A DNA stretch of 64,000 bases from JBMNCQ01 sp049366715 (GTDB taxonomy: Bacteria; Bacillota; Peptococcia; Peptococcales; BICA1-8): contig JBMNCQ010000055.1 in the NCBI GenBank assembly GCA_049366715.1, positions 62,001 through 126,000 of the forward strand. The letters are read 5' to 3'. A model generated the notes under the pieces. The model was not told the origin of the DNA and ran no database searches. It was given only the letters and a program-made list of their open reading frames with translations. The translations under genes were made by a program, and so were the position numbers. Of this stretch, positions 54,107 to 63,062 are shown piece by piece. Every line of letters starts with the position of its first letter. Position 1 is the first letter of the stretch.

Positions 54107-55165
54107 ATGAATCGGGAAATCACGCACCAACAAAGTGCAAACCGCAGGCTGTATAACACCCTGATCAGGAAGAGGCTGATTTTGATTCTTGTCCTGTTCG
54201 TAGGAATCACCTGCCTGCTTTTACTGAATATCTCCATCGGGTCGTCTTCCATAGCGATCCGGGAAATCCTGAGCGTACTGTTCACAGGCCGGGGGGATGG
54301 AAATAACCCCATGATTATCCGGGACATCCGCCTGCCCATGGCCCTAATGGCAATCGCCGTCGGAGCAGCCCTGGGCCTGGGAGGATGTGAAATACAAACA
54401 ATCCTCCGCAATCCCATTGCGAGCCCGTACACCCTGGGAATCTCTGCTGCCGCCTCCTTCGGGGCGGCACTGGGATTGATACTAAACGCCAATATCTTTA
54501 ATGTTTCCGTAACTTTCTTGGTTACGGCCAATGCCTTTGCCTTTGCTTTCCTGGCGGCTGTCGGTATCTACCTATTCTCCCGCCAGAGGCAGGTAAGTAA
54601 GACCGCGATTATTTTATTCGGGGTCGCATTAAATTTCCTATTTAGCTCTCTTACAATGATTTTGCAGTACATCGCCGATGAAGACGAGCTGCAAAGCCTG
54701 ATTTTTTGGAATTTCGGAAGTCTCTTAAAAACAACCTGGCATAAATTCTTTATCGTAACTGCCGTCTTTATCGTATGTTTCCTTATTCTCTTCAAAAACG
54801 CCTGGAAACTTACCGCAATGACCCTTGACGACACAAAAGCCCGGAGTCTGGGGGTTGACACGGCAAAAGTACGGAGAACGGTAATCTTCCTTACTTCCCT
54901 GCTTTCCGCCGTTGCAGTCTGTTTTGTGGGAACCATCGGCTTCATCGGGCTGATTGCCCCCCATATTGCCCGGCAACTGGTAGGGGAAGACCAGCGTTTC
55001 TTTATGCCCCTGTCGGCTTTAACAGGTGCTTTTGTCATGTCCCTGGCTTTTGTCATAAGCAAGCTCATGATCAGGGGTGTGATTTTACCCATCGGCCTGG
55101 TAACTTCAGTAATCGGGATTCCCTTTTTTATTACAATAATATTCAGTAAAATGAGGAGTATGTGA
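54107..55165 (+). CDS. btuC: FecCD/BtuC-family ABC permease
   Basis: 352 residues, about ten helices. Typical blocks: RLPMALMAIAVGAALGLGGC (about 68-87), NPIASPYTLGISAAASFGAA (about 105-124) and GTIGFIGLIAPHIAR (about 275-289). Forms the membrane channel for corrinoid (siderophore/heme in other members). Its stop overlaps the ATPase start by one base (TGATG). Confidence 0.92.
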   Translation: MNREITHQQSANRRLYNTLIRKRLILILVLFVGITCLLLLNISIGSSSIAIREILSVLFTGRGDGNNPMIIRDIRLPMALMAIAVGAALGLGGCEIQTILRNPIASPYTLGISAAASFGAALGLILNANIFNVSVTFLVTANAFAFAFLAAVGIYLFSRQRQVSKTAIILFGVALNFLFSSLTMILQYIADEDELQSLIFWNFGSLLKTTWHKFFIVTAVFIVCFLILFKNAWKLTAMTLDDTKARSLGVDTAKVRRTVIFLTSLLSAVAVCFVGTIGFIGLIAPHIARQLVGEDQRFFMPLSALTGAFVMSLAFVISKLMIRGVILPIGLVTSVIGIPFFITIIFSKMRSM

Positions 55166-55953
55166 TGCTTACCGTTAAAAACTTATGTTTTGCCTACAAA
55201 AAAAACACCGCCGCCGCCCACCGGGTATTCAAAGACTTGAATATTACTTTTGCCCCGGGTCTTAATATTATCCTCGGTCCGAACGGTGCAGGGAAATCCA
55301 CACTGCTGAAGGCAATTTTCGGGCTTTTAAATTATGACGGCCATATCTTATACGGCGCAGAAAACATTACACTTATGGATGTCGGAAAAAAAATCCAGCT
55401 CATGTCTTATCTCCCGCAGATGGATGTGGATATCTCTACCCTTACCGTTTTGGAAATGGTTATTTTAGGGAGACTCCCTGAACTTGGTCATAAAGTAGCG
55501 GATGAAGATTTAAATATTGTGATGGATACCCTGGAATCCCTTAATATAGCCTCCCTGGCCACCCGTAATTTCAGCGAATTAAGCGGGGGGCAGAAAAAGC
55601 TGGTCTTTATCGCCCAGACCCTGGTGCGCAAGCCCCGGGTAATCCTTCTTGACGAACCTTTGAATTCGCTGGACTTACAAAAACAACTGGAACTCTGCCA
55701 GCTCCTACAAAGGATAGTAGAAAAACAGCACGTGGATATAATCGTAGCAATCCACGACATTAATCTTGCCGCCAGATATGCCCGGCAGATAGTCGTCATT
55801 GACGGCAGCGGCTCCGTTTACAGCCGGGGAACACCCCGGGAAGTCATAACCCCTGCTATGCTGCAGGATGTCTACGGGGTAATCGCAAATGTTACCCATG
55901 ACGAAAAAGGCATCCCCATCGTCGCACCGATTGCTTCTATACGTACGGTCTAA
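55165..55953 (+). CDS. btuD: ABC transporter ATPase, BtuD-like
   Basis: 262 residues. Walker A GPNGAGKST (about 38-46), Q-loop near LPQMDVD, signature LSGGQKK (about 140-146), Walker B VILLDEPLNSLD (about 159-170) and switch His in AIHDINLA. Powers the corrinoid importer. Last gene of the riboswitch-controlled operon; converges with sufB. Confidence 0.92.
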   Translation: MLTVKNLCFAYKKNTAAAHRVFKDLNITFAPGLNIILGPNGAGKSTLLKAIFGLLNYDGHILYGAENITLMDVGKKIQLMSYLPQMDVDISTLTVLEMVILGRLPELGHKVADEDLNIVMDTLESLNIASLATRNFSELSGGQKKLVFIAQTLVRKPRVILLDEPLNSLDLQKQLELCQLLQRIVEKQHVDIIVAIHDINLAARYARQIVVIDGSGSVYSRGTPREVITPAMLQDVYGVIANVTHDEKGIPIVAPIASIRTV

Positions 55954-56028
55954 GCAGCGTGAAAGAGGCAAACCTTCAGACAGAAGCGGTAGAGGGGACC
56001 TGCCGGGGAAAATCATTTTCTTTATTTT

Positions 56029-56946
56029 TTATTTAAGAAAGCCCTGTAATATCCTCTCCTCCGCCTCCTCTTCCGATAAGCCGAAGGTCATCAGCTTGAT
56101 GATCTGTTCCCCGGCGATCTTACCGATGGCCGCTTCATGAATCAATTGGGCATCGGCATGCTGGGCGGCAATTTCCGGGATAGCCCTGACCTGGGCCTTG
56201 TCCATAATAATGGCATCGCACTGCACGTGGCCCCGGCACCTGTCCAGTCCTACCACCCGGGGATAAAAAACCTGACGGGAAGCATCCTGGGCAACAGACC
56301 GGGAAATAACCTGGGCCGAGGCATCTTCTCCTGCCAGCTCAATGGTCATTTCTGATTCGGCATACTGACTGCCGTGGGTCAGAAGCTTTTCCGTAATGAC
56401 CAGGTGTCCCCCCTTATGAACCCGGGCTTCTGTTTTACGTTCCGTTGCGTCTACACCTTTAATTTGGACCAGCTCCAGCTCTGCTGCCCCGCCCTCTTCG
56501 ATTTCTAAAACAGTCACGGGATTCAACACCCTGGTGCCCCGCCCCTCACCTTCGCCGTAATGTTTCTCCACATAACGGAGGCGGGCGTTTTTCCTGACGA
56601 TGAAATTATGTACGCCGTCATGCTCTGCCTGCTCCTCTCCGGGGTTATGAATACCGCAGCCGGCGATGATGAGAACATCGGCTCCCTCTCCAATATCAAA
56701 GGTATTATAGACCATGTCATGAAAACCTGTCTCCGTCAAAATGACGGGAATATGAACACTTTCCCCCCGGGTACCCGGCTTAACAATAACGTCAATACCG
56801 GGCTTATCCTCTTTGGGCCTGATTTCAATATTGGCCGTGGACCGGCGCCCTGCTCCCTGCCCGTTTTTCCGGATATTATAAGCCCCGGCAGGAACACCAT
56901 GGAGATCTGCCACCTCTTTTAAAATCCGCTCCTCAATAGCACTCAT
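56029..56946 (-). CDS. sufB: SufB-like scaffold (SufBD core) of a minimal SUF system
   Basis: 305 residues, shorter than canonical SufB. FDIGEGADVLIIAGCGIHN (about 84-102), HYGEGEGRG, and the closing CDAIIMDKAQVRAIPEIAAQ then EAAIGKIAGEQIIKLMTFGL blocks are the beta-helix SufBD core with the Glu/His ligand region. ATG at 56946 (AGGGG upstream) is chosen over an upstream frame extension. It overlaps sufC by 14 bases. With SufC it assembles Fe-S clusters. No sufS, sufU or sufD nearby. Confidence 0.9.
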   Translation of the reverse strand: MSAIEERILKEVADLHGVPAGAYNIRKNGQGAGRRSTANIEIRPKEDKPGIDVIVKPGTRGESVHIPVILTETGFHDMVYNTFDIGEGADVLIIAGCGIHNPGEEQAEHDGVHNFIVRKNARLRYVEKHYGEGEGRGTRVLNPVTVLEIEEGGAAELELVQIKGVDATERKTEARVHKGGHLVITEKLLTHGSQYAESEMTIELAGEDASAQVISRSVAQDASRQVFYPRVVGLDRCRGHVQCDAIIMDKAQVRAIPEIAAQHADAQLIHEAAIGKIAGEQIIKLMTFGLSEEEAEERILQGFLK

Positions 56947-57679
56947 TACGAACTTCCCCTCTCTGCAGACATTCCTGATTGCAGTCACAACCCGCCAAAA
57001 TCTCCTGCAGGATTCTGGCCTTCTCTCCATGCTCCCGGATGCTCCCGTCTGCAACTAAAATGATTTCATCAGCCAGATTCAGGATCCGTTCCTGGTGGGA
57101 AATAATTACAATAATCCCCTCCCGTTTCCCGTGAAGCTGTCGAAAAGTTTCCGTCAAGCGGGAAAAACTCCATAAGTCTATGCCGGCCTCAGGTTCGTCA
57201 AAAATAGCCAATTTAGGCTGTCTGTTCAAGAGCGTCGCGATTTCAATGCGTTTCAGTTCCCCACCGGAAAGACTGGCATTCACTTCCCGGTTAACATAGT
57301 CTTTCGGACATAGACCCACATCGTAGAGAAAACCGCAGCCGGCGGCAGCATCGTCCTGGCTTCCCCTGGCAAGCTGCAGCAGCTCACTTACCGTAATTCC
57401 TTTAAAACGGGCCGGCTGCTGAAAAGCAAAACCGATGCCCAAGCGGGCCCGCTCGGAAATAGTGAGATCGGTAATGTCGGCACCGTCCCAAAGGATCCGG
57501 CCCCCGGTGGGCCGGTAAATGCCCATGATGATCTTGGCCAGGGACGATTTCCCGCCGCCATTGGGTCCGGTAATCACATAAAACTTTTGTTCCGCTAAGG
57601 TGAGGCTGATATCCTTTAAGATCTGAACCGGACCGTCTTCTCCCTCAAGTTCATAAGAAATATTTTGCAATTCAAGCAC
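56933..57679 (-). CDS. sufC: SufC-like ATPase
   Basis: 248 residues. Walker A GPNGGGKSS (about 38-46), FAFQQPARFKG (Q-loop), LSGGELKRIEIATLL (about 138-152; the SufC-type signature with E-x-K-R), and Walker B LAIFDEPEAGIDLWSF. GTG start at 57679 with AGGAG 9 bases upstream. First gene of the two-gene sufCB unit. 57680-57883 upstream has no gene. Confidence 0.92.
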   Translation of the reverse strand: MLELQNISYELEGEDGPVQILKDISLTLAEQKFYVITGPNGGGKSSLAKIIMGIYRPTGGRILWDGADITDLTISERARLGIGFAFQQPARFKGITVSELLQLARGSQDDAAAGCGFLYDVGLCPKDYVNREVNASLSGGELKRIEIATLLNRQPKLAIFDEPEAGIDLWSFSRLTETFRQLHGKREGIIVIISHQERILNLADEIILVADGSIREHGEKARILQEILAGCDCNQECLQRGEVRNECY

Positions 57680-57883
57680 CTTTGATCACTCCTTTATGCG
57701 TTCCCAAATATCCTTCCGTGTCTATTATTTTCTCAGAAAGCCGGCCATTCGTCCAGCTCATAACGGGAGAACTCCCAAATTATTAATCTTCAGAATATTT
57801 CCTCCGGCGAGACCCTGCACCTTTTCCGCCGGATATTTTCTCCCTTGCGGCAGGGACGTTTTCAGCAGATTCCGTGTATCCTG

Positions 57884-57931
57884 AAAAAAGTATGCCGCCC
57901 CCTTAACATAAAATGTCCCGGGAGGCGGCAT
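57884..57931 (-). terminator. Terminator of hsp20
   Basis: ATGCCGCC (57892-57899) pairs with GGCGGCAT (57924-57931); minus-strand tail ACTTTTTTC. Closely related sequence accompanies the hsp20 relic at 44886. Confidence 0.75.
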
Positions 57932-57979
57932 TAATCCCATCATAAGGAGGGGGATTAACTTTTTGTCATACCATGGTAA

Positions 57980-58438
57980 TTAATTAATATCAATTTTTCT
58001 GACTTGCGGCTGGTCCTCTGCTGCTTTAGGCAGGGTAACGGTCAGGATACCGTTTTCCATTTTGGCAGAAATTTTATCCTGCGCGATATTGGTGATTGCA
58101 AAACTTCTGGAAAGGGCGGTAAACCTCCGTTCCTTTCTGAGATAAGAGCTGCGGTTTTCTTCCTTCTCCTCTTCTTCCCGGACCAAAATGAGCAGACGGT
58201 CAGCGGTAACCTCAAGATGAACATTTTCTTTTTTGACGCCGGGCAGCTCCGCTTCCAAAATAAACTCTTTTTCCGTCTCCCGGATATCCACCCGCATTTG
58301 ACTGCCGCCGGTGTAAAGGGCAGGAAGCATCCCGTCTCTGAAAAAATCATCCCAAATACGCTCCATGCTGAAAAATTCATCGTCATGCCGGCTTTGCATC
58401 ACACTTCCTTTTCGCCCAAAAGGCACCAATCCGAACAT
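57980..58438 (-). CDS. Hsp20 small heat-shock protein
   Basis: 152 residues. The alpha-crystallin domain (about 45-140) has the family pattern ELPGVKKENVHLEVTADRLL and ends MENGILTVTLPK, followed by a short tail RKIDIN. ATP-independent chaperone that holds unfolding proteins. ATG at 58438 with GGAGG 8 bases upstream. Transcribed alone from a promoter bracketed by two CtsR boxes. Confidence 0.93.
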   Translation of the reverse strand: MFGLVPFGRKGSVMQSRHDDEFFSMERIWDDFFRDGMLPALYTGGSQMRVDIRETEKEFILEAELPGVKKENVHLEVTADRLLILVREEEEKEENRSSYLRKERRFTALSRSFAITNIAQDKISAKMENGILTVTLPKAAEDQPQVRKIDIN

Positions 58439-58459
58439 GAAAAACACCTCCATTTATTT

Positions 58460-58542
58460 TTTGACCTTGTTTGACCTTTCTACTTATAGTTATACACGGA
58501 TAAAAACAAAAGAGCAATGTTTATTTCTGACCATATTTGACC
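58460..58542 (-). promoter_or_regulatory. hsp20 promoter with two CtsR operators
   Basis: Minus strand: TTGCTC (58512-58517), 17 bases, TATAAC (58489-58494). CtsR heptad boxes lie on both sides: GGTCAAATATGGTCAGA (58526-58542, upstream) and GGTCAAACAAGGTCAAA (58460-58476, downstream of the start point). The second box is a perfect match to the GGTCAAA-N3-GGTCAAA consensus. 58543-58754 shows nothing else. Confidence 0.88.
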
Positions 58543-58754
58543 ATTAAGGTTTATAGAGAATGATTTTTTCCTTGTAAGGGTCAAAAGCTCCTTTTTGCAA
58601 AATATTTCTTTCATTTAAAAAGCTGTCTGGGCCGGCTGCCGCCCGAATCGGACAAAATGACTACCCGGCGCCGGCTCCAAGGTGCAGCGCCAAAAAGCCG
58701 TTCAGCGGTCCTGGTTATAAGCCGGGTCAGATCCCAGCCGTTTATTCGTAACGG

Positions 58755-59402
58755 TCAGCCCTTATCATCCACTAAAAGTCCGACTTCCCTTACTAAGTCA
58801 TAGTCGGCCCGGCCTTTTCCTTCCGCAGGCAGTCTGAGACCCCGGAAAATCCTGTAAAGGGTTACGATAATCTTCTGCACCGGTCGGAAGAGATTGGCAA
58901 TGGGATCGCTGCTTCGGCTCACAGACTCTTTAAAATATGCTTCATCCACGCCCAGTTTCAAGCCTTGAATCTCAACCCCCAATTCATTCAGCCTGGCTTC
59001 ATATGTTTTTAATGCCCGGCTAAGCTCCGGCGTTCTGATCTGCCCCACTAAACGTTCCAACAGAAGCAGAGAATCCACCGTAGCATTATATTTGGTCAGT
59101 AATTTTTTAAGCTGTTTTAAAATTTCCTCCATGTTCAGTTCCAATTCCTGCAAAGCCCGGCCCAACTGCTGTTCATCCCGGTAATAATTGCTGAACTGTT
59201 CCTGCAGCTGGTAAAAGGCTTCATAAAAATGGTCATAAGAAAGCAGCGCACTTTCTGAATGAAAGGAGGTGGAATTCTCCATATTTTTAACGGCCGCCGC
59301 CGGTTCAATCCGGTTGGAGGCCTGGGGTGATGTCATCCGGTTCACATAGCTGGACTGAATCCGCCGGCTTTGGAGGGATGACGTTTTAGATATTCCCATC
59401 AA
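58755..59402 (-). CDS. Hypothetical coiled-coil protein
   Basis: 215 residues. The first 45 are Ser/Asn-rich and disordered-looking; residues about 55-150 are long amphipathic helices (LQELELNMEEILKQLKKLLT); the end is PVQKIIVTLYRIFRGLRLP. No cysteine, signal or membrane segment. No family recognised. Monocistronic. Confidence 0.65.
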   Translation of the reverse strand: MMGISKTSSLQSRRIQSSYVNRMTSPQASNRIEPAAAVKNMENSTSFHSESALLSYDHFYEAFYQLQEQFSNYYRDEQQLGRALQELELNMEEILKQLKKLLTKYNATVDSLLLLERLVGQIRTPELSRALKTYEARLNELGVEIQGLKLGVDEAYFKESVSRSSDPIANLFRPVQKIIVTLYRIFRGLRLPAEGKGRADYDLVREVGLLVDDKG

Positions 59403-59572
59403 TCATCACCTTTTTCTCACATCTTATTATTTTCGATGATAAAAAACGCTTAACTTATTTTATCATAAAAAGCCGGCTCCTTGATCGAAATCCGTTTTTT
59501 CTTACCACTATGACCAAAGACCCATCCGCAGCTGAGACACCGCTTTTTTGAGAAAAACTTAGCCTCTGAATC

Positions 59573-60478
59573 CTAAAAAATCCCCGGTATCCGATAGGCA
59601 AGATAAAGGCCTAAAGCAAAAGATACCCCATTGGCAACCAGCGCATACAAAAGAATAAACCACTTTTTATCCATTTTCCCCCGGCCATATCCAGGCAGTA
59701 AAAAAGCATAGGCGCCGGCTTCCAGAAGCACCACCAGGACCTCCATCCAGATATAATGGAGGACAAACATCATGCTGCCCTGATGATAGTTAATAACATT
59801 GAGCAGGATATTCAGGATGGACTGAGTAGCAATGTTGACCCCGGCAATAATCACCAGTTGTTTTTTGAGCCGGAAACCGAAGAGACAGGCGATAAAAACT
59901 TCCGTTGTGACCGTAGCCGCTATCCTGGCCGCAAGGGAGATCAACTCCCAGCTATAGTCATAATTTTTCTCCGCCTTGATCCTCCGGGCAGTTGTATTTT
60001 TTTGGAAATCTAAGTCCTGGCCGTCTACAAAGTAATAGCTGTCAAAGGCATACCGTTCATAAATCTCTTCACCGGCAGCAAATTCATCATAATCCGGAAA
60101 ATACATTAAAATTTTAAAACGGGCCGGGGGGTAATAGCCCCACTCGAATCGGGAAGTTTCCGAACAATCAGTAAAGTACTGTAAAAAATAATACCCGTCC
60201 TCATCGTCATAAGACGCAAACTTTTCCCAAATTTCATAGTTTTCAGTATCCGGGTGAACTCTTTGCCTATCAGGATAAGCATCAATGGCACTGTAAGGTC
60301 CTGTCGAAGCCTTTTCCGACAGCAATGTTACATAGTACCGCTCATTTTCAAGCCCTGCAAAATCAAGCACCACCGAAGGCTTAGGGCCGATATCGGCCAA
60401 AGCTGCCGCCGGCAGCATCGTTAAAAAAAATATCATGCAAAGCACCGTAAAAAATATTTTCCTTAGAATAACCGCCAC
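59573..60478 (-). CDS. Exported membrane protein of unknown function
   Basis: 301 residues. Signal peptide (cut near AALADIG, about residue 29), a soluble outside domain rich in Tyr, Asp and Glu (about 30-170), then four to five helices at the C-terminus (about 175-300). GTG start at 60478. The DIGPKPSVVLDF segment after the signal recurs in uncharacterised clostridial membrane proteins, from memory only. It is the last gene before the CRISPR arrays. 60479-60622 contains a small TCCC/GGGGA hairpin before a T-run. Confidence 0.6.
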   Translation of the reverse strand: MAVILRKIFFTVLCMIFFLTMLPAAALADIGPKPSVVLDFAGLENERYYVTLLSEKASTGPYSAIDAYPDRQRVHPDTENYEIWEKFASYDDEDGYYFLQYFTDCSETSRFEWGYYPPARFKILMYFPDYDEFAAGEEIYERYAFDSYYFVDGQDLDFQKNTTARRIKAEKNYDYSWELISLAARIAATVTTEVFIACLFGFRLKKQLVIIAGVNIATQSILNILLNVINYHQGSMMFVLHYIWMEVLVVLLEAGAYAFLLPGYGRGKMDKKWFILLYALVANGVSFALGLYLAYRIPGIF

Positions 60479-60622
60479 CTTCCCTCATCAGTAAAGCTAT
60501 TTGTATTTATTGTACTACTTTTCTAAACAGCAAAAAAGCACTCCCTCCGAAGCGCTTGACAGTCCCTTGAGGGGATTCGTTTTTTAGTTATGGGATTTGA
60601 ACGGAAACGTATGGGAACGGAA

Positions 60623-61400
60623 GTTTCAATCCTCATAGGTAAGCTAGTAACATGGACGTAACCGTAAAAAACGTGTAGATTTAGTTAGGTTTCAAATCCT
60701 CATAGGTAAGCTAGTAACATGGATAATAACGAAAAGCAAAATACAATATCTTCTTTAGGTTTCAAATCCTCATAGGTAAGCTAGTAACCCTTTAGCAGTA
60801 TTAATCCTCTGAGTGGATATATTTCTGTTTCAAATCCTCATAGGTAAGCTAGTAACAAATGGAAAATATGGAGCTGAAAAACTGGATTATCTATAAGTTT
60901 CAAATCCTCATAGGTAAGCTAGTAACCCTTAGTTGTTCTCTTGTCATATCTTTTTCAATTAGGTTTCAAATCCTCATAGGTAAGCTAGTAACTAGTAATT
61001 TGATAATATAGATATAAGTAAATAATCTTTGTTTCAAATCCTCATAGGTAAGCTAGTAACTTTCTATACATTCTTGCTCTAATCCCATTATAGCAAGAAT
61101 AGTTTCAAATCCTCATAGGTAAGCTAGTAACCTGAAACCGTGTTTCCGATGGAGATAGATTAAATAAGCGACGTTTCAAATCCTCATAGGTAAGCTAGTA
61201 ACCTTACCAGCCATTCCACATTCTCTCGGTTTATCACGGTTTCAAATCCTCATAGGTAAGCTAGTAACTTTTAATTCTGAGCTGCCCCGGTGGGTAATTA
61301 CGTGTTTCAAATCCTCATAGGTAAGCTAGTAACTTACTAAATGAAGCGTTATCGACCGTGGCGCTGTTGAGTTTCAAATCCTCATAGGTAAGCTAGTAAC
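60623..61400 (-). CRISPR. CRISPR array 1: 12 repeats, 11 spacers
   Basis: 30-bp repeat beginning GTTTCAAATCC and ending AGCTAGTAAC on the plus strand. Starts: 60623 (29 bp, one A missing), 60689, 60759, 60827, 60897, 60963, 61031, 61102, 61173, 61239, 61304, 61371. Spacers are 35-41 bp, all different. The minus-strand repeat ends TTTGAAAC, close to the ATTGAAAC handle of type I-B crRNAs. The degenerate repeat lies at the left end and an AT-rich stretch at the right, so transcription is inferred leftward. Confidence 0.98.
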
Positions 61401-61587
61401 TCCAAAAAAGCCTATAATTATCATATTTATTATTTTTCTCTACATAAAAAGTTTATCCTTTATAAAAGTCTTAAAATCTTATCAAAATCCCTATGCTTGT
61501 CATTTTCAAAGGAAAAATTAATGTCGTCGGTCCCCCGGCATTTTTACACTATTGGGGATCGACGACACTTATTTTTATAAGATATTT
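61401..61587 (-). promoter_or_regulatory. Putative leader of array 1 with conserved hairpin
   Basis: AT-rich sequence directly upstream (minus strand) of the first-transcribed repeat. Contains imperfect arms GTCGTCGGTCCCC (61523-61535) and GGGGATCGACGAC (61554-61566) with an 18-base loop. Placed between array 1 and the cas2-like relic, as leaders usually are. Confidence 0.65.
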
Positions 61588-61775
61588 TCATCCCCGCTCT
61601 TTTTCAGTCCGATCGTTTCCCGGTTGGAATATTTGGCAGGGAAAGGTATAAAAAATAAGTGAGTCTTCCTCTTCTTTGATTATTTTTGCCGATTCCATTT
61701 TAAGTTTATTAAAGTTTGGGAGGGATTCAGGGGCAAAAATTCAATAACCTTTGCTTCCCTCCCCATTTCTTGCGG
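61588..61775 (-). pseudogene. Decayed cas2-like remnant
   Basis: The minus strand reads KVIEFLPLNPSQTL in one frame, then after a shift NKLKMESAKIIKEEEDSLIF and YTFPCQIF to a stop at 61588-61590. This follows the closing part of Cas2 (F-E-G-x-L-x-P-S-Q..L-K-x-E..K-I-I..E-E-D-S-x-x-x-Y). The N-terminal half with the catalytic Asp is absent and at least one frameshift is present. 61776-62070 upstream, where cas1 would be expected, has no recognisable gene. Confidence 0.5.
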
Positions 61776-62070
61776 TGTATGAAAAAGAAACTTTTTTAAG
61801 ACCAAGACCGGAATGCCGCTAAACACGTCCGAGAATGCTATAAAATTACCCTTTCTGAAAAATAAGCCCGGTAAAATGCAACATTCAGACCCTGAAAATC
61901 AAAAATATTTTACTTTTTTCAGTGGTTTCAGACGTTTTCCTCGTTTTATCATGACCGGAAACATTCCCTACTCAAATGTTTTCACATTATTGCTGCACTA
62001 TACAAAATTAATATTTCTGTTTATTAACACTAACAGAAACTGAAACATTTCCCAACACTCACAAGGAAAT

Positions 62071-62167
62071 GTTTCAATCCTCATAGGTAGATAGTATCTA
62101 TAGCGCCGATGACGACCACGATGAGTTCGACAATATTTTTTAAATTTCTTATAGGTAAGCTAGTAAC
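62071..62167 (-). CRISPR. Relic of a CRISPR array: two degenerate repeats
   Basis: 62071-62098 matches the left part of the repeat (GTTTCAATCCTCATAGGTAG) with a decayed end. 62138-62167 matches the right part (ATAGGTAAGCTAGTAAC) with a decayed start. The 39 bases between them are spacer-sized. Each copy is too divergent to count as a working repeat. Confidence 0.75.
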
Positions 62168-62190
62168 GTTTCGATTAAAAATTGACGTTG

Positions 62191-62454
62191 CTATTTATCA
62201 TAATAGTGTCCTCTGCATTGTGAAATTTCAATTTTTCCGTCTTGTAATCTGTAAACTATACGGTTTATATCATCAATTCGACGAGACCACCAACCGGATA
62301 AATCTCCCCGTAATGCTTCCGGTTTGCCTAACCCGTTATTGCCATTACGGGCAATGTCCTGGATAAGCAGATTTATTCGTTTAAGTGTTTTTTTATCTTG
62401 ATTTTGCCAGTAGAGATAGTCATTCCAACCTGTTTCGGTAAAATCTATTTTCAT
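62191..62454 (-). CDS. yoeB: YoeB-type mRNA interferase toxin
   Basis: 87 residues. FTETGWNDYLYWQNQDKKTL at the start, GKPEALRGDLSGWWSRRIDD (about 43-62), RIVYRL and the closing CRGHYYDK: the Txe/YoeB signature with catalytic Glu, Arg, His and the terminal tyrosines. Cleaves mRNA in the ribosome. It overlaps the antitoxin stop by 4 bases. Confidence 0.94.
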   Translation of the reverse strand: MKIDFTETGWNDYLYWQNQDKKTLKRINLLIQDIARNGNNGLGKPEALRGDLSGWWSRRIDDINRIVYRLQDGKIEISQCRGHYYDK

Positions 62455-62720
62455 TTTTCCATGTCCATTAATTCTTCAATGGTTTTGGAAATAAATTCAC
62501 CTTTGTTTGCTTCCTGTATTGATTTTTTTAACACTTTCATATTACTTTCGCCATAAAACGGGTCGATTTGTGTTGTAATCTCAAAAGGTATGCCGCCTTG
62601 CCTGACAGATTGGCGTACAAAGATATTAAAAGCTGTAGTCATATTTAGTCCCAATTCGCTGAATAGAGCATCCGCTTTTTCTTTCAAATCATCATCAATA
62701 CGGATATTCACTTGCGCCAT
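62451..62720 (-). CDS. RelB/DinJ-family antitoxin
   Basis: 89 residues from ATG 62720 (GGAG 8 bases upstream). MAQVNIRIDDDLKEKADALF then LGLNMTTAFNIFVRQSVRQG is the ribbon-helix-helix DinJ DNA-binding start; the C-terminal GEFISKTIEELMDMEK wraps the toxin. DinJ usually pairs with YafQ and YoeB with YefM; this mixed pair is seen in Firmicutes too. Represses its own operon by family knowledge; TATACAATATC-like dyads lie just upstream (about 62750-62772). Confidence 0.92.
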   Translation of the reverse strand: MAQVNIRIDDDLKEKADALFSELGLNMTTAFNIFVRQSVRQGGIPFEITTQIDPFYGESNMKVLKKSIQEANKGEFISKTIEELMDMEK

Positions 62721-62772
62721 AAATATCACTCCTTTCAATAACTATTGTATAGTATTTGCTATACAATATCAA

Positions 62773-63062
62773 TATATGTGTAGTTAAATTTATATGTGAT
62801 AAAAAAATAATCTGACCGATCGACTAAGCGAGGCAAATTTTTTAATTTTTCACTTGATAAATTCGATATTTAATGCATTGCTAATTTCGCTTTAAACGGC
62901 TCTATTTGTCTTTGTATTGATCTAAACACTGTTTTAAATGAAAAGAAATAAATAATACTTGGAATCATTCAAAGCCTTATATCTTGTTTAAATGGTTTAT
63001 TCATCTTTGATTCATTCAACTATATCACCTGATTGTACTTTCAGGTATTGGCAAATTTTATC
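62773..63062. other. AT-rich stretch between the toxin-antitoxin operon and array 2
   Basis: No gene, repeat copy or convincing hairpin seen. It lies at the presumed trailer end of array 2. Confidence 0.5.

Noticed and set aside
62109..62366. Plus-strand frame over the relic repeat and yoeB
   Set aside because: It contains repeat-derived text and lies antisense to the well-supported yoeB gene.
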